Below are positions 16,001-25,108 of a stretch of 61,461 bases of DNA, in pieces. Origin of the DNA: a virus; the IMG/VR virus record IMGVR_UViG_3300025759_000099, positions 1 through 61,461 of that record, one strand, 5' to 3'. The notes beneath the pieces were generated by a model. The model saw nothing but the letters and a program-made list of their open reading frames with translations. It was not told the origin of the DNA and did not search any database. Every line of letters begins with the position of its first letter. The first letter of the stretch is position 1. Position numbers and translations under genes: made by a program.

Positions 16001-18800
16001 TAATCCTCGCTAATTTAGCTTGTAGTTCAGGATTACTAAATACTTCAGCGACGAACTCATCCAGACTAGTTGCACCATACGCTGTGTCGAGTCTACCTCG
16101 TACAGATTCAAACAAGTTACGCATTTGTATGGCGGCGGGTGTGTTTCTAGCTATTTCATGTGAGGTTACCGCATGTAAAGTTTCGTGTAGGAAAGTGTGA
16201 GTAGTAAGTTCTACATCTGGGTTAAGTACTATTTCGTTTGTACGGGGTCTAAATACACCCGCTATAGGCTCACCCTTCCTGTTTACTATCCCACCTTCAA
16301 ATCTGACACTAGTAGTGCCTATACCTTTAAGTACTGCACGCACCACACGGGCTACGTCTTTATCGGCTCCTACTAATAGGCGCTCCAAAGCCCTCTGCAA
16401 ACTACCGTTGTTTAACGCCGCAGATACTTCGGGACTTACTGGTACACCTACTTCAACCATTGCGTCTATAGGGAGAGGTAAACCCTGAAGTTCCCTATGT
16501 TTGGCTATTGCCCAACCTAAACGCCTATTGGACACAGGACTTAAGTTTTCTTGTACCCAACGGTATGCGGTTTCGTTTGCTTTCGTAAGACCTTCTGCGT
16601 TTATTTTTTTACCCAATTGCATAATTGCTTTAAAGGGGGACTTATCCTTAAAGAAATTAATGTACATAGGGTCGCGTTTCTTAAGCCGGTTTATTTTTTT
16701 AATGTCGCCCGCTATATTTGTAGATTTTACTGTTGTTGGGCGTGGAGGTATACGCGTACGGGGGCCACCTTTAGGCCCAATAAGTTCACCTTGTTCTGTA
16801 AGTAGTTCTTCGGCTTCTTGTTGGTCGGGTGTAGGTTGTTGCTGTGCCTGTTCTGTGGCTGCAATGCGTTCTTCCACACCCCTTAGTTCTTGTATGGTCG
16901 GGTCAGCCGTGGGTATAGCCGATATTCCTAGTTGTTGCTCTCCCGGTATTACCCGCCCGCGTTCATCTGTACGTTGCTGTACTTGTTGTGCTTGTTGCAT
17001 AGCTAAAGCTGTAGCTGTAGGTTGCGCGGCTAACTCTTGTTCACTACGCGCTAAAACTTCCTGCCCAGCTATTTGATCTTCCCTAGCGGCTTCAGCTTCT
17101 TCAAAAGCGGCTGTTCTAGCAGCTTCAGCGTCTATTTCCTGTTGCGCACGTTCTTGCTGTATCTGGTCAAAAGCGGCTGTACGGGCGGCTTCAGCTTCTT
17201 GTTCTTGCGTAGCTAAAACATCCGCGTCGATTTGCTGTTCTATATCAATCTGACCCGGCGATGTTTCTGTGGCTGGTACTCGTCCTTCCCCCGCTTCAAT
17301 TGCTTTTAGTAAAGGATTAGTATTTAGTAACCTAGCAACTGCCTCTCGGTTTGCTTTACTGGCATTTTTATTTTGTGTAAACGAAGTAAGGTCAGAAATA
17401 ACAGATTCCCGTACTTTTGGGTCGGATAAGTCTTTACCGATTGCTCTTGTTACAGCGGGGATTCTCAAACTAACGCCCGCATTTTGCATATCTTCTTTAC
17501 TTAGTATGGGAGTGCGAGTATCTGGGAACATCTCCCGTTGTCCAGCCGGTAGGCTTTCGATAGCGCCCTCAGCTTCAACAGCTTGCCTACGTTCAGCTAC
17601 AGCTTTCTCTCTTTCTTCTATAGCCCGCTGTCTAGCTTCAGCTTCTTGACCCGGCAGTATAAGTTCACCTTCAGGTGTTCCTACTATCCTTGGCTCCGCG
17701 ACTACAGGTAAGTCCCTAGGGCTAATCGGTTTTTGCCCCCTACGCGTATCAAATAAATCATATTGGGATAAATCAGATACAGGCCCAGTTTCTTCATCTA
17801 GTGGTGCGGGGGCGCGTGTGTCAACCGGGCCTTGGAATTCTCTTTCAGCTTCTACTTGCTCTGCTGGAAATAAATCCATTTGCCCAGCTTGTTCTTTTTC
17901 TATATCTTGTATGCGAGCTAAGTCTCTCTGAGCACTCGCATTAGCCCGAGGGCGTCCCGGTATAGCCAATTCTGCCAATGCCGCAAGTAGACCACCCACC
18001 CCTGCGCCATAACCCAGTGACTCTCCAGTTCCGGCAAAAGTACCGGTTTCAGGATCATATACACCTTGAGATATAAGATTTTGGGCTACTTCTGTACTTG
18101 CTTCTTGTAGTCCTTCACCACCTGCCGCTTGTGCTACCCTACGTAACCGCATTAAAGTAGTCTGAGCTACTTCTTCACCTAATACATCTTTTAATCCTTT
18201 GGCAACACGCATAGCCTTTACGGTTTTACCAATAGCAAACGGTACTAATGTCTCGCCCAGCCCCGGCAGTATACCTAGACCAGCGGCTTGACTTATTTGA
18301 TCTTCTGTAGCGCCAGCGGCTTCAGCACGTTTAGCGGCTTCGCCCGCACCAGCGGCACCACCTACAGCAACACCAGCGGCAAGTCCTGCCAAACCGAAGG
18401 GGGCAGTAGCTAAAAACGGTGCAGTTGAGCCAAGGGCTTCCGAACCTTTACGCGTTATTGTGTCTTCATACCCAGCACGCGGAGCTAAATCAGCTTGTAC
18501 ACCGGCACCAATTTCAGCTATTTTTTCACGCGCTTGTTGTTCTAGTTCTTCGGGGAGAAGAAAAGCCGCACCAGTAGCGGCAGATTCTAGGAGTCCGGCG
18601 GCACCAGAAGCTAAACCTCTAGGGATTTCAGCTAAGGCTCCACCAATAGTAGTTTCGGGGGGTTTGGTTGGGTCTTCTCCACGGGCTTGTTTTTTAAGCG
18701 CAGCGCTACCGTATATAGGTAGTTGGTCTTCCTTTACACCTACAGGTACATAAAAGTCAATATACCCTCCGTCTGTAAGGTTACCCCGTACGATAGGCAT
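13011..18800 (-). CDS. Giant polyvalent virion/ejection protein with HExxH protease-like domain
   Basis: A 1929-aa protein, the largest in the window. The N-terminus (about 50-280) has Gly/Ala-rich hydrophobic stretches. The middle (about 350-660) is Gln/Ala/Glu-rich coiled coil with repeated EAARTAAF units. A domain around residues 780-960 contains HETLH at 872-876, a zinc-metalloprotease motif, preceded by a beta-strand region. The C-terminal third has amphipathic and hydrophobic helices of the kind seen in large polyvalent-protein domains (LPD38-like). Such proteins are packaged and ejected with the DNA in podoviruses. The protease may act on other internal proteins, or on host targets after entry. 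It is the last gene of the minus arm. Confidence 0.75.
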   Translation of the reverse strand: MPIVRGNLTDGGYIDFYVPVGVKEDQLPIYGSAALKKQARGEDPTKPPETTIGGALAEIPRGLASGAAGLLESAATGAAFLLPEELEQQAREKIAEIGAGVQADLAPRAGYEDTITRKGSEALGSTAPFLATAPFGLAGLAAGVAVGGAAGAGEAAKRAEAAGATEDQISQAAGLGILPGLGETLVPFAIGKTVKAMRVAKGLKDVLGEEVAQTTLMRLRRVAQAAGGEGLQEASTEVAQNLISQGVYDPETGTFAGTGESLGYGAGVGGLLAALAELAIPGRPRANASAQRDLARIQDIEKEQAGQMDLFPAEQVEAEREFQGPVDTRAPAPLDEETGPVSDLSQYDLFDTRRGQKPISPRDLPVVAEPRIVGTPEGELILPGQEAEARQRAIEEREKAVAERRQAVEAEGAIESLPAGQREMFPDTRTPILSKEDMQNAGVSLRIPAVTRAIGKDLSDPKVRESVISDLTSFTQNKNASKANREAVARLLNTNPLLKAIEAGEGRVPATETSPGQIDIEQQIDADVLATQEQEAEAARTAAFDQIQQERAQQEIDAEAARTAAFEEAEAAREDQIAGQEVLARSEQELAAQPTATALAMQQAQQVQQRTDERGRVIPGEQQLGISAIPTADPTIQELRGVEERIAATEQAQQQPTPDQQEAEELLTEQGELIGPKGGPRTRIPPRPTTVKSTNIAGDIKKINRLKKRDPMYINFFKDKSPFKAIMQLGKKINAEGLTKANETAYRWVQENLSPVSNRRLGWAIAKHRELQGLPLPIDAMVEVGVPVSPEVSAALNNGSLQRALERLLVGADKDVARVVRAVLKGIGTTSVRFEGGIVNRKGEPIAGVFRPRTNEIVLNPDVELTTHTFLHETLHAVTSHEIARNTPAAIQMRNLFESVRGRLDTAYGATSLDEFVAEVFSNPELQAKLARINEKGEKIGLLQKFNNIISNIIARFRGVPTKKVESARNAVDKLLDSLISPAPEYRDAADLYSATLTEMSDTVLNSLGRFSRGTVSETDIATVSGFLRGAGRAIRRFAYSFLPLNAIVNVSKLDFPGISKDAGILFKLIQEKNGARSAEMSKVKDTAREISDLFKGKSEQLRKVFNFVVAESTLLKVDPTKPRSDYAADPVKQNEWDVLNAKIRELSPSEQQAFKKAYTDLRDSYRKVYDDLIETLETRLNNIEMEEGARRTIKDKLLQQLTKDSIEPYFPLYRKGTHWLTYRSVDPRTGNKEFYKELFESEAQRSKARAMLPEDATNISTFERNKNGGITNFGAVDAQWAYGIFQDLQAAGVDQNAQDIVLQALLDAMPERSALNAFRKRKNVLGFQLDALKVFRERMPNFVQQKVNLQYDLPFSQISADIKKSADEYISTDKQNHANDLAQLLQEYITFARNPQLATWSRALKSAGFGMTLGLNVSSVVVNATNLPIVVLPYLGGKFGFRKSAKAMEDARKIYMSTGMRRTRKDFLDREGGTEVDGPNLSNLDFNNPDSLPKGAEDLGPLMELLEIRGQSNASTIADALDYDNPSNGWWTKTNAIMGYMFHQGERANRQITAIASYKLELDAMAKKKKVPVSELTEQDRDMAAELALETTELTNSGAMTETGPRIAQSNWGSWLMMYKRFGISILYLQAKMGRQVLKGVKDKGERAEAVRQISGLFAMSGLFAGVQGLPLYGIISMIADTVFLDDEDENFDSIAASFFGEGFYSGALNSIFGVDVAPRIGMTNLVYRTLPNREQDSMILQAMETVGGPVFGIVSRMEDGASLIGEGEILRGLEKMLPSAISNGMRGARFGIEGATTLRGDPVVEDLNAWNVLAQTLGFAPASYMQMIEMNAKDKRIDREISESKRKLLRQFHLARRVGDTDEMRELVKEFQGFNKRHPEVAITPETFIRSMNSHSLTDEIARQFSGITINRRRIPTVLRQRLEDIT

Positions 18801-18802
18801 AG

Positions 18803-20353
18803 TTAACTTCCTATAGTGTCGAAACTATTAAATGATTGGCTCCCTGTGGTTGGTGCACTACCACCCATAACACCCGCACCTCTAAGCGTAGCGCTAACAG
18901 CTTCGCTTACTAACCTATCTTTTAGTTCTTGTACTGCCGCTCTATACGCATCAGGATTGCCTTTGTATATATCCGCGAGTTCGTCTACTGCTTCCATATA
19001 ATCAGGGTTTAAGTCCAGCCCCGCTAAAGTATCCGCCGCTATTTTAAGTTGAGCTTCGGTATACACTTTTGATAGGTCATTAAGCATTTTACGTTCCGCT
19101 ATGTCTAAGTCGTACTCGGCAAGTAGCATTTTTAACTGCCGGTCAGCGGCTTGCTGGGCTTCTTCACTAGCCATAGTTTCACGACGTCGGAGTTCTTCAC
19201 CTACAGCACTTGCACCAGCACCTAAAGCACCACCTATAGAAGTTTGTCCCGCCATACCTGCACCCATCTCGCGTAGCAAGTCCCAGTCGATCTCACGTTT
19301 CTTTTTAGCTTCGGGTTCACTTGTTTTAACTTCAGGTTCACTTGTTGAGCCGGGGTCTTCCATCATCTTAAGAATTTCTTCTAACTCCGCATCTGACATT
19401 TCTTCAGCAGGAGTGGTTGCGGTTGTCGGTGCGGTTGTCGGTGCGGTTGTCGGTGCGGTTGGGTCAACTACTGAACTAACGCCAGTACCTGCGTACTCTT
19501 CTCTCCCAAGAACCTCCCCTGTTCTTCTACGAGACTCCTTGGTGCCTTCGGCACTGAACAAGTAAAGAAAATCGTCCCACAATTCTGAAGCTGTTTTCCT
19601 GCGCTGGATGTCGCTTTCTGTACTGGGGGAGTCATTCCCTATAGGTATAACCGGCAATTCTTCCTCATCTATGGGTACTCTTCTGCCCACCGCTCCGGTA
19701 CGGCCTCCAATCTGATAGCGTTGGACTTCTCCACCGCCGTACATGCCACCCTGTTCCTGCATTGAGCGTTCGTATTCAGCGGCGGGGTCAAAACCACGGG
19801 CACGTTCGATTTCTAGCATAAAGCGTGATTCATCCTGTGCCTGACGTTTCATATCCTCCAACATCATGGTAATAGCTTGCGCGGCTTCAGGTGTAATGTT
19901 AGGGTCTTTGAGCTTTTCAGTAAGCCGAATGTATTCATTAGCGGCGGCAACATCCCCACCTTCTTGGAACGCAACAATGCCCCCACCCGCCATGCGGGCC
20001 ATATTAGGAGAGGCGAGTTGAGGTAGCCCCCCCTGACCTTGCGGCATTGGAGGACGTTGTTGTGCCATAGCCATTTGACGGCCCTGTTGCTGTACACCCG
20101 GTATCATTGACGCAATATCGCGCCCTACTTCTTGCTTTTCTGCGGCTATAAGCTGTTGCTCAAGCTGATCTTTTACAGATGCGGGATTAGTCTGCATCTG
20201 AGCTTGAATAGCTTTAGCAGCGTCGGCTTTATCCTTACTTAGTTTCTGAAGTGCAAGTAAGTCAACAAGCTGTTGAGTCTGAGCGTATCTCTGCTGTAGA
20301 GCCTGTGGGCCAAGCGCCATACGTTGTGCTATTTGTGCGTCTATTCCAGCCAT
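18803..20353 (-). CDS. Internal virion/ejection-type protein, 516 aa
   Basis: A Gln-, Ala- and Met-rich protein with a helical N-terminus, a GGGIVAFQEGG motif near residue 120 that recurs in virion proteins of podoviruses, a PTTA repeat tract near 300-315, and a helical C-terminus. It lies between the giant polyvalent protein and the other large structural genes with 2-bp spacing, which supports a role as an ejection or inner-head component. No enzymatic domain is seen. Confidence 0.6.
   Translation of the reverse strand: MAGIDAQIAQRMALGPQALQQRYAQTQQLVDLLALQKLSKDKADAAKAIQAQMQTNPASVKDQLEQQLIAAEKQEVGRDIASMIPGVQQQGRQMAMAQQRPPMPQGQGGLPQLASPNMARMAGGGIVAFQEGGDVAAANEYIRLTEKLKDPNITPEAAQAITMMLEDMKRQAQDESRFMLEIERARGFDPAAEYERSMQEQGGMYGGGEVQRYQIGGRTGAVGRRVPIDEEELPVIPIGNDSPSTESDIQRRKTASELWDDFLYLFSAEGTKESRRRTGEVLGREEYAGTGVSSVVDPTAPTTAPTTAPTTATTPAEEMSDAELEEILKMMEDPGSTSEPEVKTSEPEAKKKREIDWDLLREMGAGMAGQTSIGGALGAGASAVGEELRRRETMASEEAQQAADRQLKMLLAEYDLDIAERKMLNDLSKVYTEAQLKIAADTLAGLDLNPDYMEAVDELADIYKGNPDAYRAAVQELKDRLVSEAVSATLRGAGVMGGSAPTTGSQSFNSFDTIGS
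19419..19460. repeat. 12-bp tandem repeat in virion gene
   Basis: Three and a half copies of GCGGTTGTCGGT, encoding the PTTA repeats of the minus-strand protein. All full copies are identical, suggesting slippage-driven length variation. Confidence 0.9.
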
Positions 20354-21540
20354 TATTTTTTACCTGTGTCTAAAAAGCCCAAACCCTGTAGCAGTCCAAT
20401 GACCGCACTAGCGCCTCCACCAAAATTAGCTAATCCCGTAGGTTCAGCATACTGATAGGACTGAGTTTCTATTGGTAACCCTTGCAGTAGTGACTGCATG
20501 TACTGTACTTGTTTGTAGGGGTAATCACGCTCTTGTTCAAACTGCCTAATATCCGCCGCGATACCTTCAGACTCTATCCCACGCTGTGTACCACCAGCAC
20601 CAAGCTGTTGCTGTAAGGCTTGTAAGCCATAGTTACGTTCTTGACCAAATAAGTCAGCCGCTTTATCGTAAGCTTTCTCCATCCCAGTACCGTATATATT
20701 GGCAAGATTTCTTTGTAGTGCGCCTGACAATTCAGCTTCAGCTACGGCCTGACGTCCACCGCCGTACGCACCGGCTCTTCCATATCTGCTCTGAAGGTTC
20801 TGCTGTTCTATCTGTGCCTGACGACGCGCCTCTTCCATTTGAGGCTGAAGTGCCATATCCACGTACGGGTTCATATACTGCTGGGCTACGGACTGCCGGG
20901 CTACGGACTGCGGTGCTACGGATTGCTGTGCTTGCGGTGTTTGTGACATTCGGGGAGATTGGGCGCCCATTGCAGAAGGCATGCCTTGCGCACCTTTATA
21001 CGCTTGAAATTCTGTACTTCTAGTGAAGTCAAAAATATCTTTGTCCGGGTTATTAGACAGCCAAGTTTGTGCCAATGAATCAAACTCTGGGTCTTGGTCT
21101 ACACCGCGCATACGCAAGCTATCAGCCCCTGACTCCATAGCTTCAAATTGTTTTTGTATATTTTCAGGCACATAGTTACGGGAATCGTAGCCGACGCCAC
21201 CGCCAACTGGGCCACTAGGCCCACCCAGATTATATCCACCACCGCCAACTGGGCCACTAGGCCCACCCAGATTATACCCACCACTATAGCTAGGCATACT
21301 CCCCGTAAAAGACCCCACAGTGGTTGCAGTAGGGACGGCTAAACCAGCCAAACCTTGAAAAGCCTGTTGCTGTAGATCGGATGCGCCAGCAGTCAGTGGG
21401 CCTTGGTACGCGGTATAGGGCATATTAGCAAGAGCAGCGCCCTTACCGAGCATATCAGTAACATAAGGCCCAGCCCACGGGGAAAGGGACGAAGACTGCC
21501 CAAGTGCGCCTGCTGTCCCACCTACATTAAATTTTTGCAT
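20353..21540 (-). CDS. Internal virion-type protein, 395 aa
   Basis: A Gly-rich N-terminal half containing two copies of a 14-residue YNLGGPSGPVGGG-type unit, then a Gln/Ala-rich helical half (about 200-350) and a glycine-rich hydrophobic end. The composition and position match the set of ejection-type proteins around it. No catalytic motif is visible. Its start overlaps nothing upstream, and its stop overlaps the next gene's ATG by one base. Confidence 0.6.
   Translation of the reverse strand: MQKFNVGGTAGALGQSSSLSPWAGPYVTDMLGKGAALANMPYTAYQGPLTAGASDLQQQAFQGLAGLAVPTATTVGSFTGSMPSYSGGYNLGGPSGPVGGGGYNLGGPSGPVGGGVGYDSRNYVPENIQKQFEAMESGADSLRMRGVDQDPEFDSLAQTWLSNNPDKDIFDFTRSTEFQAYKGAQGMPSAMGAQSPRMSQTPQAQQSVAPQSVARQSVAQQYMNPYVDMALQPQMEEARRQAQIEQQNLQSRYGRAGAYGGGRQAVAEAELSGALQRNLANIYGTGMEKAYDKAADLFGQERNYGLQALQQQLGAGGTQRGIESEGIAADIRQFEQERDYPYKQVQYMQSLLQGLPIETQSYQYAEPTGLANFGGGASAVIGLLQGLGFLDTGKK
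21201..21284. repeat. 42-bp tandem duplication in virion gene
   Basis: Two adjacent 42-bp copies (21201-21242 and 21243-21284) differ at one base. They encode a duplicated 14-residue Gly/Pro segment in the minus-strand protein. The near-identity indicates a recent event. Confidence 0.95.
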
Positions 21541-21547
21541 GTCAACC

Positions 21548-22645
21548 TCAGCCCATTAAGTAGTTATTGGGGTTTATTTGTTTACCTTGTCGGGTAGTTC
21601 CAGTACGGTCTTTCCGTATTCTGTCCATCATAGAGTATAACTGTTTTGCTCCGGCATCGGAATTACCGTTGCCTAAGTGACCTACTACATCGGCGGGAAT
21701 AACAAACTCACCATCACTAAGCCGAGCCGGTTCCCTACCATCAATAGTTGCGGGTACTTTATCTGCCATACCATCAGTAGTTCCGCCTAAGTAGTAACCC
21801 TGCCCACCAAGGGAAGCTATACCACCTTGTGCGTATCCAGCGGCGGCATACTGATCGGCAATAGCCTTTCTATCGTAGCCGGTTATTTTAGCCATAGTAT
21901 CGGGAGTGATCCCGAAACGGTTCATCATATCAGCAACTTCTTGTATAGCGGCAGGTTTCGCTAAATTACCGTATTTACTACGTATAGTCCTTAACATTTG
22001 CTTTACGGTATTGTATGCTGGCTCATATACCGCATCCCCTACTGCCCCACCTGCAAGCCCTTCTGGAGCGGTTGGTTGCGTGGGTATTATTTCTGTTTTT
22101 GGTAGTACATCTATTGGTTGTACGAGGGATGTTTCCTTTATTGGTGATGTAGTCGGTGTAGTGCCCGTGGTGGATGCTTGACGCATCATCTGGTTAGCTA
22201 TTAACGCTTGTAGTAACCCTTGGTTAGCGGCTTCACCTTGCTGCTGTCGGGCAAGAGCATCGGCGTTTAATTGAGCTAGATAATCTCCACCCATAACAGT
22301 CTGGATACCTGCGGCATCTGTCTTTGGAATGTACTGAGTATCGGTAAAATATCTTCTACCAGCTTCACCGGGACGTCTACCTGTAGGATCAAAAACACCC
22401 GGTACTAATTCTCGTTGGGTTGTATATTCGGGAATACCACCGGTATAACCCTGCGAACCTTGAGTATCGCCACCACCGCCCGCAAGTCCAAACAATCCAC
22501 CTATACCTGCGGCTATGGCTTTACCCGCGTCCCCACTGAGAAAATTCCCAGCTTTCTGGAAAAAACTTGGGTCGTCGACCTTGTTAGGAGTTGTATTAGT
22601 AGCTGCGTCCATCAAAGCTACATAATCTGCCGCTGTTAATGCCAT
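21548..22645 (-). CDS. Virion protein with conserved C-terminal module, 365 aa
   Basis: The N-terminal region is Gly-rich around a hydrophobic helix (residues 30-58). The middle is Thr/Pro-rich. The C-terminal 90 residues carry a highly ordered segment with TDGMADKVPATIDG, ARLSDGEFVIPADVV and an MMDRIRK helix, a module I recognise from structural proteins of podoviruses infecting aquatic bacteria. It is probably an internal or connector-associated virion protein. The exact role is unknown. Confidence 0.65.
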   Translation of the reverse strand: MALTAADYVALMDAATNTTPNKVDDPSFFQKAGNFLSGDAGKAIAAGIGGLFGLAGGGGDTQGSQGYTGGIPEYTTQRELVPGVFDPTGRRPGEAGRRYFTDTQYIPKTDAAGIQTVMGGDYLAQLNADALARQQQGEAANQGLLQALIANQMMRQASTTGTTPTTSPIKETSLVQPIDVLPKTEIIPTQPTAPEGLAGGAVGDAVYEPAYNTVKQMLRTIRSKYGNLAKPAAIQEVADMMNRFGITPDTMAKITGYDRKAIADQYAAAGYAQGGIASLGGQGYYLGGTTDGMADKVPATIDGREPARLSDGEFVIPADVVGHLGNGNSDAGAKQLYSMMDRIRKDRTGTTRQGKQINPNNYLMG

Positions 22646-22646
22646 C

Positions 22647-24449
22647 TTACCTTCCTCTAATCAAACGACGTAGAATCTCATCTGTCAAGTCGTAATTATT
22701 GTGTATCATACCACCACTTTTAGCGTAAACGTAGGGTCTATTATCGTCTGTTTCACCTTCGTCCTGTAAACGTGGGGCAAATATACTGCTCCCAGAAATA
22801 TCATATAGATAATCTAAATCTACTACGTCACCGGGTGCGCCAGTAATTACTGCTACGCCTTGCCCGTAACCGCCGGTACCTGTTCCATCACCATCACCAT
22901 CACCACCATCACCCTCACCAGTCCCATCGTTTCCTTTACCTTCTCCATTTTCCCCTTCACCCTCTCCATTTTCTCCTTCACCAGTTCCATCGTTTCCTTC
23001 ACCTTCTCCATTTTCTCCTTCCCCACCATCACCGCCGTTACCGGGGTCGTTCAATGCGCACATGCCATTGGCACCTTTTGTGTAACCTGCTTTACATGTA
23101 CCGTCTGCATTGGCGTTGGGGTCAAGATTAATAACGTCGGATACCTCCGGCCCCTCTGACCCATTTGTAAGAACTTCCACAATATCAACGGTGTTGGGGT
23201 CTGCTGAGGGGACGCCATTATTACCCCCCGGCACATATACAGGAACAACTCTCGGTGTACCTAACCCTCCAGTAGTACCAGCTTGCCCTGTTGTTACGTT
23301 GGCTTCTTGTGCGGCTTGTTTTTCGGCTTTTCTCTGTGCGGCGTCAGCGTCTAGCTCTGCCTGTGTTTTCTTTGTAGGGGTGGGTGGGTTATTTGGGTCG
23401 TAAGTACCATACGTACCCTCGTAGTCTTTAATAAGTTTTTCCCGTAGCGTAGGGTCGATCTCACCTAATATAGCTTCGTGTAGCTGACCGGCGATAGGGT
23501 CGTAGTTATACAAATCAGGGTTAACTTTATAGTCTTCGTAGTTGAAGTCTTTGCCCCCTTCTAGGCCACCCTCAAGGAGTATGCGAGCCGCTTCCGCATC
23601 TGCCGCCGCTTGCGCCGCCGTATCAGCCGCACCGCCACCACCACCGCCACCACCACTAGTGCTTGAATCGTCAGTAGGAACTTCTTGTGGAGGTGTAGGT
23701 TCAGACATAACCCATTTCCTACCCAGCATGTCATAACCCCACCTTCTACCGTCGGGGTCTACATAAGTGCCTTCCATCAAGTCCCCCGGAATGCCCGCAA
23801 CGTCTATAGTCCCGGTTATGTCGGTATAGTCTCGTGGGTTGGTAGTACCTGAAACGTCTTGGGCTACCTCTGATGTGGTAGCGGTGAGTTGTTTTTTGTA
23901 GTCAGCGTAATCCAAACCCGACGCTAAAAAATCGTCATAGCGCTTCTGCATAACATCTTGGTTTTGTTCGCGCCACTCCCAAATACTCCGGTCTACAGCG
24001 TCCAATTGTTTTTCTTCTGCCCACTCTTCTGGGGAAAGAGTACCATCCCCACTCTCCATAGCAGAGGAGAACTCCGAAATCATATTAGGGTTAGTGTTTG
24101 GGTCGAACATATCTATGGGGAATTGTTCGTAAGGGTCTACCCCAGCCTTTCTCATTTCATCTTCAGTAAGCAGTTTGAGGTTGTCCATCTTCTGGCGTTC
24201 TGCTGTCTTTCTACCGCTATAGCCTTTGTAAAGCTGTTGTCCAAGTAATGCTACACTTAGGGGGTTAATAGGATTAGTAAATAGCGACCCTATACCTTGC
24301 GCCCCCTGTGCCGCCACCGTGTTAAGGCCAGTCTGGGCAACTGAAGCTAAAGTAGGGGGTACAGTGCCACCCCACATTCTTTCTAGTGCGGCTTGCTCAA
24401 GTGCTGTATTGCCACCGAATAAACCGCCACCACCTTGAAATTTCTTCAT
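22647..24449 (-). CDS. Virion-type protein with acidic Gly-rich repeats, 600 aa
   Basis: The N-terminus starts KKFQGGGGLFGG, like neighbouring ejection-type proteins. The centre is acidic with low-complexity Gly tracts. Residues about 470-530 are a repeat made of GEG, NGEGEG and NDGTGEG units. The C-terminus (about 530-600) is ordered, with an Asp-rich strand region. No known catalytic domain. Placed with the internal virion proteins by context. Confidence 0.55.
   Translation of the reverse strand: MKKFQGGGGLFGGNTALEQAALERMWGGTVPPTLASVAQTGLNTVAAQGAQGIGSLFTNPINPLSVALLGQQLYKGYSGRKTAERQKMDNLKLLTEDEMRKAGVDPYEQFPIDMFDPNTNPNMISEFSSAMESGDGTLSPEEWAEEKQLDAVDRSIWEWREQNQDVMQKRYDDFLASGLDYADYKKQLTATTSEVAQDVSGTTNPRDYTDITGTIDVAGIPGDLMEGTYVDPDGRRWGYDMLGRKWVMSEPTPPQEVPTDDSSTSGGGGGGGGAADTAAQAAADAEAARILLEGGLEGGKDFNYEDYKVNPDLYNYDPIAGQLHEAILGEIDPTLREKLIKDYEGTYGTYDPNNPPTPTKKTQAELDADAAQRKAEKQAAQEANVTTGQAGTTGGLGTPRVVPVYVPGGNNGVPSADPNTVDIVEVLTNGSEGPEVSDVINLDPNANADGTCKAGYTKGANGMCALNDPGNGGDGGEGENGEGEGNDGTGEGENGEGEGENGEGKGNDGTGEGDGGDGDGDGTGTGGYGQGVAVITGAPGDVVDLDYLYDISGSSIFAPRLQDEGETDDNRPYVYAKSGGMIHNNYDLTDEILRRLIRGR
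22886..23030. repeat. Low-complexity GEG/NGEGEG coding repeat
   Basis: Short tandem hexa- to dodecanucleotide units (CCTTCACC, CCATTTTCTCC and similar) encode the acidic glycine repeats of the minus-strand protein. Unit order is irregular, with partial higher-order copies. Confidence 0.75.
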
Positions 24450-24457
24450 CTCATCAC

Positions 24458-25108
24458 CTACGGAGGAGTCGGCAGCGTGTCAGGCAACGCTGATACTAGA
24501 CTAACTGCCATAACAGCAGACGGTATACCGGGGTGGGGGCTAGACGGCGCGGCGGCTTCAAGAATGGCTGCCGTATCGGAAGTAGCCCATATCATCTCCA
24601 AATACTGTCCTGTGGTCATATCTATATTAAAGTTCCACGTTACCGGGACGGCATCCCCAGAGCCGGACAATACGTACTGCTTAGTGGAGTAACCAATATC
24701 AGTACCGTTACGCCTAATCCAGAAGTACACATTCTTAGGCGACGCAGAGACACTATACACAGACCCAGTAAACTGGAAGTTATATATACCTGAGTATTCT
24801 ATGGTTATCTGCGAGCTAGACGCGCCGTTTATTGTAACACCATGATTTAAATAAGTATTCTCAAATTGAATCGGGTATCCTGTGTTTGTAGTGGCGGCTG
24901 TCTGGTCTACAATAGAGTAGAAAAGCGCGTTAGCTTGGTCTAAAAACCTACCACCAAGGTGACCTGTTACGTTATTTATGGCATTAGAGACGCGTCCGAA
25001 GTACAACCTCAATACGTTATTCTGTGAGTCTATATACCGCTTATCGACATTATCGCCCGGTATTGGTAGGGCTGGGGGCGGTGTCCTGCTGATTAGGGAT
25101 TCACTCAT
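24458..25108 (-). CDS. Putative C1q/TNF-fold virion surface protein
   Basis: A 216-aa protein. A helical N-terminal part to about residue 65 is followed by a beta-rich region with the order of a C1q-like jelly roll: GVTINGASSSQITIEYSGIY, YNFQFTGSV, then a NVYFWIRRNG strand and a late GQYLEMIW strand. C1q-like domains occur in phage fibres and head decorations. The stop-start overlap (TAATG type) couples it to the upstream hub-like gene. Confidence 0.6.
   Translation of the reverse strand: MSESLISRTPPPALPIPGDNVDKRYIDSQNNVLRLYFGRVSNAINNVTGHLGGRFLDQANALFYSIVDQTAATTNTGYPIQFENTYLNHGVTINGASSSQITIEYSGIYNFQFTGSVYSVSASPKNVYFWIRRNGTDIGYSTKQYVLSGSGDAVPVTWNFNIDMTTGQYLEMIWATSDTAAILEAAAPSSPHPGIPSAVMAVSLVSALPDTLPTPP

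Noticed and set aside
15607-16200. 197-aa plus-strand open frame inside the giant virion gene
   Set aside because: Antisense shadow of a long, clearly coding frame with domain motifs.
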